From positions 1-8,500 of the forward strand of contig BDTL01000284.1 in the NCBI GenBank assembly GCA_002898115.1: a stretch of 8,500 bases of DNA. Reading direction: 5' to 3'. Under the pieces are notes generated by a model. The model was not told the DNA's origin and did no database searches. It saw only the letters and a list, made by a program, of their open reading frames with translations. This document shows positions 1 through 6,835 of this stretch, in pieces (the stretch's first letter is position 1; every line of letters begins with the position of its first letter). Made by a program: the position numbers and the translations under genes. This DNA is from a bacterium BMS3Bbin02 (GTDB taxonomy: Bacteria > Actinomycetota > Acidimicrobiia > Spongiisociales > UBA5794).

Positions 1-943
1 CGTACCCGAGAGGTTCGAACCCCTGACGGAGTACCTCACGTGTTGTTGCGAAGATGTCGCGACGCTCCTTGGCGTGAACATCGTCGCCCCACGCGGCTAT
101 CGCCATTCTCTGGACGTGCTCCGGGACGGCGGTGCCGGTCGTCGAGCGCAGGTCCTTGAGTACCGCTATTGCGGCGGCGTCGCCAACGATCGCCCCGGAC
201 CGATAGCCGGTCATCCCGGATCGCTTCGAGAGTGAGAGGTACACGAGCGTGCCCTGGCAATCGGGTCCTGCCACCTGCAAGGTCGACACCGGACCCGTCG
301 GGAAATGTTCTTCTTCGTAAACGTCCATGTAACACTCGTCCGACAACAACAGTGCTCCGTTGTCGCGGCATCGGTCCAACAGAGACCTGAGCTCGTCAGC
401 CGATGTCACCGCCCCGGTCGGATTGTGGGGTGTGCAGGTCCACACGAGCCGGGCACGGCTCCACACGTCATCCGGAATATCGTCGTGACGCAGCACGAAA
501 TCGCCCGATAGCTTCACACCGTACGCTTCGGCGCCGGCGAACCGGGCTCCGCGCTCATAGATCGGATAACCGGGCGACCCGTACACAACAACGTCGTCGC
601 CGACAGGATTGCAGAACGCGAACGGCGTGTTGAACACCGCTTCCTTGGATCCGGACGTCGGCACAATCTGAGTATCCGGATCGACAACAACACCGAACCG
701 ACGCTTCACATACCGTGCAACAGCCTCACGAAACTCTGGAAGCCCGGCAGCTGCGGGGTACTGGCTCACCTCTGGAATCGCATCGTGCAGAGCAGCAGTG
801 ATGAACGAAGGAGTTGGCTCACGCGGATCCCCGATCGAGAAATCAATGACCTTCTTGCCCTCGGCTTCGAGGGCCCGGGCGATCTCTTTCACAGCGGCGA
901 TCTTGTACTCGCCGAGTTCGCTGAGAACGGGATTGATACGCAT
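1..943 (-). CDS. dapC: Succinyldiaminopimelate aminotransferase DapC-like, partial (C-terminus beyond left edge)
   Basis: This is a fold-type I PLP aminotransferase. DapC converts N-succinyl-2-amino-6-ketopimelate plus glutamate to N-succinyl-LL-diaminopimelate in the cytoplasm, for lysine and peptidoglycan synthesis. I read 314 residues from ATG 943 without a stop. Visible motifs: FSIGDP (35-40), the phosphate-binding SGSKEA (97-102), HNPTG (173-177), SDECY (201-205, with the Asp that pairs with the PLP pyridine nitrogen), and SLSKRSGMTGYRSG (237-250), where K240 should be the Schiff-base lysine. The SKRSGMTGYRSG string is typical of DapC rather than AspC. The C-terminal substrate-binding arginine lies outside the window. 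The start is well constrained, because an in-frame TAA lies 18 nt upstream. No Shine-Dalgarno is seen. The gene is divergent from the 1001 gene. The aminotransferase call is near certain; the exact substrate is inferred from motifs. Confidence 0.9.
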   Translation of the reverse strand, partial: MRINPVLSELGEYKIAAVKEIARALEAEGKKVIDFSIGDPREPTPSFITAALHDAIPEVSQYPAAAGLPEFREAVARYVKRRFGVVVDPDTQIVPTSGSKEAVFNTPFAFCNPVGDDVVVYGSPGYPIYERGARFAGAEAYGVKLSGDFVLRHDDIPDDVWSRARLVWTCTPHNPTGAVTSADELRSLLDRCRDNGALLLSDECYMDVYEEEHFPTGPVSTLQVAGPDCQGTLVYLSLSKRSGMTGYRSGAIVGDAAAIAVLKDLRSTTGTAVPEHVQRMAIAAWGDDVHAKERRDIFATTREVLRQGFEPLGY

Positions 944-955
944 GGGCGCAACGGT

Positions 956-961
956 AGCTTA
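956..961 (-). promoter_or_regulatory. Candidate -10 element for dapC
   Basis: Read on the minus strand, TAAGCT fits the TANNNT form of an actinobacterial -10 box and lies 12 nt before the dapC ATG. It would give a leader of only about five nucleotides. This agrees with the absence of a Shine-Dalgarno sequence. No good -35 was found. The call rests on six bases and position alone. Confidence 0.25.
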
Positions 962-988
962 CGGAGCCGCGGTTGCATACGCAGGTCG

Positions 989-994
989 TAGAAT
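989..994 (+). promoter_or_regulatory. Candidate -10 element for a leaderless transcript of the 1001 gene
   Basis: TAGAAT matches the -10 consensus in five of six positions. Its last T is seven bases before the A of ATG 1001, so transcription would start at, or within a base of, the start codon. No Shine-Dalgarno sequence precedes this ATG, which fits a leaderless mRNA. No convincing -35 hexamer is seen at normal spacing. Confidence 0.5.
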
Positions 995-1000
995 GACTCC

Positions 1001-1402
1001 ATGAACTCGACCCGTTTTCGTGTCACGCTCACACTGCTCGGTCTCGCCCTCATAGGCGTCGTCGTCAGCGTTGTCCTGTTCGCCCCTACCGGGCGACCCG
1101 CAGTCGTACCCGATGCGGTCGAACGCTTCTCCCCCGGACAAGGCGACACGGTGCAGCGACAGGTGTCCGTCATGGTCGACATGAAGGTTGGCTACGAGAT
1201 TCGCCTCTTCGTCGATGGTGTGGAAATCCCCCCGGAGTTCCTCAACTTCACCGAGGCGACTGGAGTCACGGTGTGGCGGCCCGGCGAGGAAGAGGGCAAC
1301 CTGGCGTGGCCCGTCGGTGAACACTCGGTTGCCGTGGTCTACAACCGAATCGTCGGCACCGCTGACACTGGAGAGTTCACCTGGACGTTCCGGGTCCAGT
1401 AG
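1001..1402 (+). CDS. Small signal-anchored extracytoplasmic protein, predicted beta-sandwich, function unknown
   Basis: This 133-residue protein has a short basic N-terminus (MNSTRFR) and one hydrophobic segment (about residues 9-28). There is no lipobox cysteine, so it is probably an uncleaved or signal-peptidase-I-type exported protein whose remainder lies outside the membrane. Residues 40-133 alternate polar and hydrophobic positions in short strands. They carry turns such as SPGQGD (44-49), LFVDGVEIP (69-77) and VWRPGEEEG (91-99), then PVGEHSVAVVY (104-114) and FTWTFRV (126-132) at the end. That pattern resembles Ig-like or CopC-like sandwich domains, but no known family was identified with certainty. 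The start is supported by the -10-like box immediately upstream. It ends 64-82 bp before the hydrolase-like membrane protein on the same strand. A role as a cell-surface partner of that protein is only a guess. Confidence 0.8.
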   Translation: MNSTRFRVTLTLLGLALIGVVVSVVLFAPTGRPAVVPDAVERFSPGQGDTVQRQVSVMVDMKVGYEIRLFVDGVEIPPEFLNFTEATGVTVWRPGEEEGNLAWPVGEHSVAVVYNRIVGTADTGEFTWTFRVQ

Positions 1403-1455
1403 GGCGCGGCTCGAATCCCACCCCGACGCCGACACAAACTCGTACCGCAAGCGCG

Positions 1456-1461
1456 TACAGT
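1456..1461 (+). promoter_or_regulatory. Candidate -10 element for the membrane hydrolase-like gene
   Basis: TACAGT fits TANNNT and ends five bases before an in-frame GTG at 1467. It could drive a leaderless message starting at that GTG. Alternatively it could drive a message with a leader of about 18 nt leading to ATG 1485, which includes the weak GAGGG at 1477-1481. The -35 side is poor: a GACA-containing hexamer lies about 21 bp upstream, which is too far. Confidence 0.35.
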
Positions 1462-1484
1462 GGGACGTGGCGAAACGAGGGAAC

Positions 1485-3848
1485 ATGCCACAGATGGTGC
1501 AGCTTGAAATCCGTGGTGTCGGCGGTGCAGCCGCGGAGGAGATCCTTGGTGGTCCCGTTACGCAAACAGCAGGCGATCGAACCGCGGGCTTCTATAAGCC
1601 CGACACGCCGCGATCGGGTGATCGGGATGTTGAGGCCTACGAGTGGGGCCGGCTCACGTCCGGCGCATCGAGTACCGCGGTGTGGTGGATCCTCTTCCCC
1701 TTCACCTTGATGAATGTCGCCGGGTGGATGTTCCAGCCAACCGAAAATGAGCGCAGGAATCCTGACGAAAAGGTCCGCTCGAGTCTGTGGTGGGGGCGCC
1801 TGTTGGTGGTAATCGGTGGTCTGGCGATAACGGCCGTCTACGTAGTTTGGACCGTAACTTTGACGACCGAAATCGTAGCTTTCGGCTGTGCTGGTAGCGC
1901 AGAATGTTCAAGTCGCTGGTATGTCGGACCCGTCGGATGGTTCGGCTCCAACCCCGTCTGGCTGACGACTGTCGGTGTCGGGCTTGCGGCCCTTTTGATC
2001 CTCGGACTTTTCCTGTTCATCCTCCGCAGTCAGGACAAGCTTGAGGGTTACGAAGCTGACCCTGCCCGTCGAACCATCGGGTCAACAGACCAACGGCGGT
2101 CAGATACGAACCGCCTGCGCCGCAACACAACCCTCGAGAATCAGGGTTTTTGGTATCGGTGGGAGGAACATCGAAGGCTGTTCCGATGGCACCTGGGACT
2201 CACGATGCTGCTGCTCGGCGGCGCGACCGGGCATGCCATAACCCGCATGGGCTGGGTTACCCCGCCGCGCGGCGCCCAGCTCGCAATCGCGATTGTCATG
2301 CTTGCTGTGGTAATCGCACTCTGGTGGCTCAGCGGACCGGAAAGGTTCCGCGACGCCGGTGGTCGAGACCACGCAACGTCGGAGGACACGAAGCGACAAG
2401 CAGGATGGACGTTCGCGTATGTCATGTTCGCGGTGCTCGGATTCCTGCTCATCACCTGGGCGAGTGACGTCATCGAGAACCGGATAATGGCTCCGTTCGG
2501 ATTTCTCGACGCGATCCGAGGACTCTCGATGGTGTTCTACGTTGCCGGGATCCTGACACTCGGGTTGATGTTCTACCGACGATTCTCCCTTAAGGACCGC
2601 ACCAACCTCGGTGGGTGGCTGTGGTTGTTCCCCGCACTCGCTGCCGGGTTATCGATCACGATCGCCGGCGCCGGGTTTGTTTCCATCGCACACATACTGG
2701 GAAGGGCCATGCGAGGTGCGCAATGGGTAGCTATGAACGGATTCGACATTGTCCTCGTGGATATTCTCATCGTGTCGATCATTGCCGGCGGAATCGTCGT
2801 GTTCGTTCGACACCGATTCGCAGAGAAACCGACTGCCAACGTCCGCGACGACTACTACGGCTCGACCGGCTCCCTCTCAGATCGAGCAACCGCCTGGGTC
2901 CGCGCCGTGGCGAAAGCACGAATGCTCGCCACCCTTCCGTCGCATGGTGACGGGCTGGTCCTCTTGCTGGTGACCATCCTCCTGGTCGCTACAGGTCTCC
3001 AAGCATGGAGCGGTGGATTCGACATGTCAGCAGGCGCGAATGGTGCTTTCGCCGCCCCACTCTTCGGGATCGAAGGACTGAGCTTCATCCACCCCGCTGC
3101 CGCCGTGTTCGTCGTCCTTTACGTCTTCCCCGGGGTCCAACTCATTCGCAAGAACGCGCAGTCGCGCGCCGGCCGCCGTCAACTCGGCAAGGTATGGGAC
3201 GTACTCAGTTTCTGGCCACGCCGATTCCATCCGCTGGCCGCACCCTGTTACGCAGAGCGCGCAGTCCCGGAGTTTCGGGATCGCATCCGCCACCACCTCC
3301 TCCAGGGAAAGACCGTGATCGTGTCCTCACACTCACAAGGAACCGTCATTGCGTTTGCGGCCCTGCTCCAGATCGCAAGTGAGCGAGAGCGGGTCGGATT
3401 CGATCTTCCAGCATTCGAACACACGACGACGGACGAGGACATCGAACCTAATAGCTATGCGTCGATTGCCGGGTCCGAGCAGAGGTTGCCGCCCGACGCA
3501 CTCACAAGAGTCGGTCTCGTTACGTTCGGGTCGCCGCTTAGTACTCTTTACGGCCGATTCTTCCCGGAGAACTTCGGTTCCCCCGGGTTGTTCCAAGGTC
3601 TCAGGGACCGGCTGGCAACGATGAAGCCTTCCGGTAAACAGGCATGGCGAAACCTGTGGCGGCCCACCGACTACATCGGGCAGCGGGTGTTTGTGGAACC
3701 CGGCGGAGTGTTGGCACCCCCGGACGACGAGGCCGACATCCGCGTCCTGGAAGCACTCCAGCCATTGTTCCCCTACGAGTCGCACAGCGATTATGAGCGC
3801 GAACAGCAGCTCAAAGACACGATCGACAAGATTGCCAAGGAGATCTAG
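1485..3848 (+). CDS. Polytopic membrane protein with C-terminal alpha/beta-hydrolase-like domain
   Basis: The protein is 787 residues from ATG 1485. In-frame alternatives are GTG 1467 (plus six residues, possibly leaderless) and ATG 1494, where MVQLEIRGVGG begins. The open frame extends back to 1188, but that part lies over the preceding gene. The N-terminus has IRGVGG (9-14) and an AYEWGRLTSG motif (51-60). About eight to ten hydrophobic helices follow, near residues 65-82, 104-125, 158-180, 236-250, 264-282, 308-327, 345-363, 377-402, 422-441, 489-505 and 533-550. The soluble C-terminus has VIVSSHSQG (611-619), where S617 would be the nucleophile, then VTFGSPL (679-685), and candidate triad partners D729 (RPTDYIG) and H767 (ESHSDY). 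It resembles a family of large actinobacterial integral membrane proteins known to me only as uncharacterised. Lipase- or esterase-like hydrolysis at the membrane is inferred; the substrate is unknown. Confidence 0.85.
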   Translation: MPQMVQLEIRGVGGAAAEEILGGPVTQTAGDRTAGFYKPDTPRSGDRDVEAYEWGRLTSGASSTAVWWILFPFTLMNVAGWMFQPTENERRNPDEKVRSSLWWGRLLVVIGGLAITAVYVVWTVTLTTEIVAFGCAGSAECSSRWYVGPVGWFGSNPVWLTTVGVGLAALLILGLFLFILRSQDKLEGYEADPARRTIGSTDQRRSDTNRLRRNTTLENQGFWYRWEEHRRLFRWHLGLTMLLLGGATGHAITRMGWVTPPRGAQLAIAIVMLAVVIALWWLSGPERFRDAGGRDHATSEDTKRQAGWTFAYVMFAVLGFLLITWASDVIENRIMAPFGFLDAIRGLSMVFYVAGILTLGLMFYRRFSLKDRTNLGGWLWLFPALAAGLSITIAGAGFVSIAHILGRAMRGAQWVAMNGFDIVLVDILIVSIIAGGIVVFVRHRFAEKPTANVRDDYYGSTGSLSDRATAWVRAVAKARMLATLPSHGDGLVLLLVTILLVATGLQAWSGGFDMSAGANGAFAAPLFGIEGLSFIHPAAAVFVVLYVFPGVQLIRKNAQSRAGRRQLGKVWDVLSFWPRRFHPLAAPCYAERAVPEFRDRIRHHLLQGKTVIVSSHSQGTVIAFAALLQIASERERVGFDLPAFEHTTTDEDIEPNSYASIAGSEQRLPPDALTRVGLVTFGSPLSTLYGRFFPENFGSPGLFQGLRDRLATMKPSGKQAWRNLWRPTDYIGQRVFVEPGGVLAPPDDEADIRVLEALQPLFPYESHSDYEREQQLKDTIDKIAKEI

Positions 3849-3919
3849 TCACCGCCGGCGATAGGCGACTCCCTGGTCGACGACGTGCCGACGCACACGC
3901 CAACTATCCCAGGGCTTTC

Positions 3920-3932
3920 GGCCATACTGGCC
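3920..3932. repeat. 13-bp inverted repeat GGCCA-TAC-TGGCC before the FAD dehydrogenase start
   Basis: The two five-base arms are exact inverted copies around a 3-nt centre, ending 2 bp before ATG 3935. The repeat contains the -10-like CATACT. A repressor bound here would block transcription start, so it is a possible operator. A five-base arm can also arise by chance in GC-rich DNA, and no second copy was seen in the window. Confidence 0.35.
3923..3928 (+). promoter_or_regulatory. Candidate -10 element for a leaderless FAD dehydrogenase transcript
   Basis: CATACT differs from TATACT by one base. Its last T is seven bases before the A of ATG 3935, the same spacing as at the 1001 gene. The only purine-rich stretch nearby (AGGG at 3911-3914) is 20 nt from the ATG, too far to act as a Shine-Dalgarno site. 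No clear -35 is seen. Confidence 0.4.
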
Positions 3933-3934
3933 CC

Positions 3935-5356
3935 ATGGCCGGCAATCAACTGCTAACAACTCTCAGCGCCATTGGCGACGGACCGCTACCAGGCTCGGAG
4001 ACAGCACGCTACGCCACGGACGCCACCGGGAACTATTCCGGTCTCCCGCTGGCGGTGATGCGTCCGCGAACGACTGACGAAGTCTCCAAGATCGTCCGTG
4101 CCTGCGCCACCTCCGGTGTCAGCATCGTGCCGCACGGCGGCAACAGCGGCCTCGTGGGAGGTGCTGTGCCACTCGGCGACGCACAGAGTGTGGTTGTCTC
4201 TCTGGAGAGGATGCGGGCGGTCCGGGACCTTGATCTGGCGTCAAACACGGTGACCGTCGAAGCAGGCTATCTCCTCGTCGAAATCCACGAGCTCGCCGCG
4301 GCCAACGACCGACTTTTTCCGCTCCGACATGCGGGTCTGAGCAGCCAGATCGGTGGCAACCTCAGCACCAACGCGGGGGGTACCAACGTGATCCGCTATG
4401 GCATGGCTCGTAACCTCGTCCTTGGCATCGAAGTCGTCATGGCTGACGGAAGTGTCTGGAATGGGCTCCACCATCTTCCGAAAGACAACACCGGTTACGA
4501 CCTGAAACAGCTCTTCATCGGAGCTGAGGGGACGCTGGGCATCATCACGGCCGCCAAAATCCGACTCTTTCCCGCACCGAAACTCCAGACCACCGCGTGG
4601 TTGGGCCTGAATTCGTGTGAGGATGCCATCGACCTGCTGCACCGCTGCCGGAGCGAGTTGGACGAGTTCCTTTCGACGTTCGAACTGATGAATCGGCATT
4701 CAGTCGAGCGGCACCTCAGCGGTCGAAAGTCACCTCTACCCAATGTCCACGAGTGGTATGTCCTCGCCGAATTCACCGCGACCTCCGATCGTGTGCCCCT
4801 CGAAGAGGCCCTGTTGGACGTACTCACCGAGGCAAGCAACGACGCAATAGTCGAGGATGCGATCATTGCGGCGAGCGCCCGCCAGGTCCAAGCACTGTGG
4901 GATATCCGAGAAGGGATCCCGGCGGTGTTGATAGAGGAACAGAGTTGCGTCAAGGGTGACACCGGCGTGCCCGTCAGCGCGATTCCCGAGTTCGTCACGA
5001 CCGCCGACTCAGGGGTTCGGGCGATACTCCCACTCGCGCGGATTATTACGTTCGGGCACGTCGGCGACGGCAATATTCACTACAACGTTGTCCGCCCCGA
5101 AGCGATGAGCGCGCAAGAGTTCGCCGGCTACCGGCCTGCCATAACGCGCGTGATCGAAGAGGCTGCGTTGGACCTTAAGGGCACGCTCAGCGCGGAACAC
5201 GGGCTCGGCCAGAAAAAGCTTCACCGGATCACCGAGGTGCTCTCCCCTGAGGAGCTCAAGCTGATGAGAACGATCAAGCTTGCACTCGACCCTCAGGGAA
5301 TCATGAACCCGGGAAAACTCATCGACCCCCGCGATCGATCGTCCGGCGTCGCGTAG
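3935..5356 (+). CDS. FAD-linked 2-hydroxyacid dehydrogenase (D-lactate / D-2-hydroxyglutarate / GlcD family)
   Basis: This 473-residue cytoplasmic flavoenzyme has an N-terminal PCMH-type FAD domain and a C-terminal FAD-linked oxidase cap. The family oxidises a D-2-hydroxy acid to the 2-keto acid and passes electrons to an acceptor. Motifs: PHGGNSGLVGG (66-76), the pyrophosphate loop; GGNLSTNAGG (140-149); IGAEGTLG (195-202); HVGDGNIHYNV (375-385) with H375 and H382 as metal ligands; AEHGLGQKK (420-428) with E421 as the third ligand; and a C-terminal MNPGKL (457-462). From memory of human D-2-hydroxyglutarate dehydrogenase, R325 and K340 occupy the substrate-carboxylate positions, while its Thr390 appears to be Pro329 here. 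Length is normal for the family. Substrate cannot be fixed from sequence; D-2-hydroxyglutarate, D-lactate and glycolate all remain possible. It lies 140 bp before egtB on the same strand. No functional link to ergothioneine is known to me. Confidence 0.92.
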   Translation: MAGNQLLTTLSAIGDGPLPGSETARYATDATGNYSGLPLAVMRPRTTDEVSKIVRACATSGVSIVPHGGNSGLVGGAVPLGDAQSVVVSLERMRAVRDLDLASNTVTVEAGYLLVEIHELAAANDRLFPLRHAGLSSQIGGNLSTNAGGTNVIRYGMARNLVLGIEVVMADGSVWNGLHHLPKDNTGYDLKQLFIGAEGTLGIITAAKIRLFPAPKLQTTAWLGLNSCEDAIDLLHRCRSELDEFLSTFELMNRHSVERHLSGRKSPLPNVHEWYVLAEFTATSDRVPLEEALLDVLTEASNDAIVEDAIIAASARQVQALWDIREGIPAVLIEEQSCVKGDTGVPVSAIPEFVTTADSGVRAILPLARIITFGHVGDGNIHYNVVRPEAMSAQEFAGYRPAITRVIEEAALDLKGTLSAEHGLGQKKLHRITEVLSPEELKLMRTIKLALDPQGIMNPGKLIDPRDRSSGVA

Positions 5357-5439
5357 TTGTCGCCGCCGCGAATAGGACCCAGCCAGTCGTGCCACCAACG
5401 GCCACACCGACCCACTCGTTGCCGTAACCGTCAGGAATA

Positions 5440-5465
5440 GGTTGACGAACCACTATGTTGATATG
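5440..5465 (+). promoter_or_regulatory. Possible egtBCD promoter region
   Basis: The FAD gene to egtB gap holds a TTGACG (-35-like) at 5442-5447 and a TATGTT (TANNNT, -10-like) at 5454-5459. Their spacing is far too short for them to work as one pair. If TATGTT is the -10, transcription would start near 5466 and give a leader of about 30 nt that includes the strong ribosome site at 5481. A small inverted repeat, GGTT-GACG-AACC (5440-5451), covers the TTGACG. Read-through from the FAD gene is an equally possible source of transcript. Confidence 0.25.
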
Positions 5466-5480
5466 CGCACTAACCGCGCC

Positions 5481-5487
5481 AGGAAGG
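5481..5487 (+). promoter_or_regulatory. Ribosome binding site that fixes the egtB start
   Basis: AGGAAGG lies 9 nt before ATG 5497. This is the clearest Shine-Dalgarno sequence before any complete gene in the window. It selects ATG 5497 over the in-frame ATG 5455, which has no such site and would add 14 residues not expected for EgtB. Confidence 0.7.
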
Positions 5488-5496
5488 CCACACCAG

Positions 5497-6834
5497 ATGA
5501 CTGCCGCCCCAAAAAGGGGGGCCGCGCTCGCCGCACGCCGGACAAACCTCGAATCGACGCTCTCGACTATTCGGAGCCGCACGTTCCAGATGACCGATGC
5601 CCTCACCGACAACGACCTCCACCGACAGTTCAATTCGCTTATGTCCCCGATCGTGTGGGACATGGGTCACATTGCAAATTTCGAGGAATACTGGCTGCTC
5701 CGTGAACTCGACGGGCGACCAGCTCACGATCCGGATCTTGATGTCCTCTACAACCCGTTTGACAACCCCCGTTGGGTGCGGGCGGACTTGCCTATCCTCG
5801 ACCGGCACGAAGCCGCGGCGTACCTGGACAATGTTCGCGCGGATGCCGTGGACGTTCTGCGTGACACCGACCTCGATCCCGACGCACCCCTCCTAGCCAA
5901 CGGCTATGTCTGGTCAATGGTTGCCCAACATGAGGCACAGCATCAAGAGACTGTGCTGCAGGCCCTGGACCTGCGCGACGATCTTGCGCCGTATGTGATT
6001 GCCACACAGGAACGTCTGCCCCGGCGGACAGCCGCTGTCGACGAAACCGCTCGGGTCACGATTCCCGGTGGCGCTTTCATGCTCGGAACGAGTGATCGGA
6101 CACACGCATACGACAATGAGCGGCCGTCCCACACAACCGACGTCGCGACATTTACGATCGACAAGTTCCCCGTCACCGTGAGGCGCTATGACGAGTTTGT
6201 CAGGGCGGGAGGCTACGAGCGCCAAGAGTTGTGGACCGCCGACGGGTGGGAATGGGTCAGCGAGCAAGGGCACACAACCCCCCAGGGTTGGATCCCCGAT
6301 CTCGATGGCGGCTGGCTTGTACGAAGGTTCGGTCACGTTGTATCGCTGGACCCGACCGAACCCGTCGAGCACGTCAGCTTCCACGAGGCGGAGGCGTTTG
6401 CCCGCTACCTCGGCGCCCGCCTCCCGACAGAAGCCGAATGGGAAAAGGCGGCTGGATGGGACCCGACAACCGAAACGTCGCGTACGTACCCATGGGGTGA
6501 AACGCCGCCAACGACCGACCATGCCAATCTTGGGCATGTCCGGTGGGGGCCGGCCCCGGTGGGGAGTTACCCGCGAGGGGCCAGTGCGTACGGGGTCGAA
6601 CAGCTTCTCGGTGACGGGTATGAGTGGACGACGTCGTTCTTCGAGCGCTACCCCGGATACACGATGTTCCCCTACCCGGAGTACTCCGAAGTCTTCTTCG
6701 GCGAGGATTACCGGGTTTTGCGCGGTGCGTCGTGGGCGACCTCGAAGCGGGTTGCCCGGACAACCTTCCGCAACTGGGACTATCCAATACGGCGACAGAT
6801 CTTCGCCGGAATCAGGCTGGCATGGGACGTATGA
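5497..6834 (+). CDS. egtB: Hercynine oxygenase / sulfoxide synthase EgtB
   Basis: EgtB is a non-heme iron enzyme that uses O2 to join gamma-glutamylcysteine to the C2 of hercynine, giving the sulfoxide conjugate of ergothioneine synthesis. The 445-residue length is close to mycobacterial EgtB. It has an N-terminal DinB-like half and a C-terminal formylglycine-generating-enzyme-like half (about 185-445). The three expected iron ligands are H58 (VWDMGHIANFEE) and H145/H149 (HEAQHQETVLQ). The C-terminal half has PGGAFMLG (190-197), ARLPTEAEWEKAAG (307-320), Y393 and Y396 in the loop that holds the catalytic tyrosine of the mycobacterial enzyme, VLRGASWAT (407-415) and FRNWDYPIRRQIFAGIRLAWDV (424-445). 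D428 and R432 match the residues that hold gamma-glutamylcysteine, which suggests that donor rather than cysteine. The stop codon is one base from the egtC ATG, so the two are very likely co-translated. Confidence 0.97.
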   Translation: MTAAPKRGAALAARRTNLESTLSTIRSRTFQMTDALTDNDLHRQFNSLMSPIVWDMGHIANFEEYWLLRELDGRPAHDPDLDVLYNPFDNPRWVRADLPILDRHEAAAYLDNVRADAVDVLRDTDLDPDAPLLANGYVWSMVAQHEAQHQETVLQALDLRDDLAPYVIATQERLPRRTAAVDETARVTIPGGAFMLGTSDRTHAYDNERPSHTTDVATFTIDKFPVTVRRYDEFVRAGGYERQELWTADGWEWVSEQGHTTPQGWIPDLDGGWLVRRFGHVVSLDPTEPVEHVSFHEAEAFARYLGARLPTEAEWEKAAGWDPTTETSRTYPWGETPPTTDHANLGHVRWGPAPVGSYPRGASAYGVEQLLGDGYEWTTSFFERYPGYTMFPYPEYSEVFFGEDYRVLRGASWATSKRVARTTFRNWDYPIRRQIFAGIRLAWDV

Positions 6835-6835
6835 G

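Noticed and set aside
1188..1466. N-terminal extension of the membrane protein frame over the 1001-1402 gene
   Set aside because: The peptide is Ser/Arg/Pro-rich and low in hydrophobic structure, typical of an off-frame reading of GC-rich coding DNA. The overlapped frame has a clear signal anchor, and the recognisable part of the membrane protein begins at MVQLEIRGVGG.
959..1486. Minus-strand frame of 175 residues opposite the anchored protein
   Set aside because: It lies opposite a gene with convincing signal anchor and strand pattern, shows no motif, and would block the divergent promoter region.
3870..3914. CCCTGG/CCAGGG complementary pair in the gap after the membrane protein
   Set aside because: The arms are six bases with a loop of more than 30 nt and no T-run. 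It is too weak to call a terminator or regulatory hairpin.
4495..5073. Minus-strand frame of 192 residues opposite the FAD dehydrogenase
   Set aside because: It is fully inside a gene with intact family motifs and has a Ser/Arg-rich composition without domain features.
5344..5365. CGGCG/CGCCG stem over the FAD gene stop as a terminator
   Set aside because: The stem is only five pairs with a 12-nt loop and no T-run follows, so an intrinsic terminator is not supported.
5455..5496. Upstream ATG 5455 as egtB start
   Set aside because: It has no ribosome site and adds 14 residues that EgtB proteins do not normally have. ATG 5497 has AGGAAGG at good spacing.
5914..6537. Minus-strand frame of 207 residues opposite egtB
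   Set aside because: It is a shadow of the conserved formylglycine-enzyme-like half of EgtB and has no recognisable motif.
6188..6835. Long upstream extension of the egtC frame inside egtB
   Set aside because: EgtC needs Cys as residue 2 as its nucleophile, and MCRLAGYVG starts at 6836. The extension is an Arg/Ser/Pro-rich shadow of egtB.
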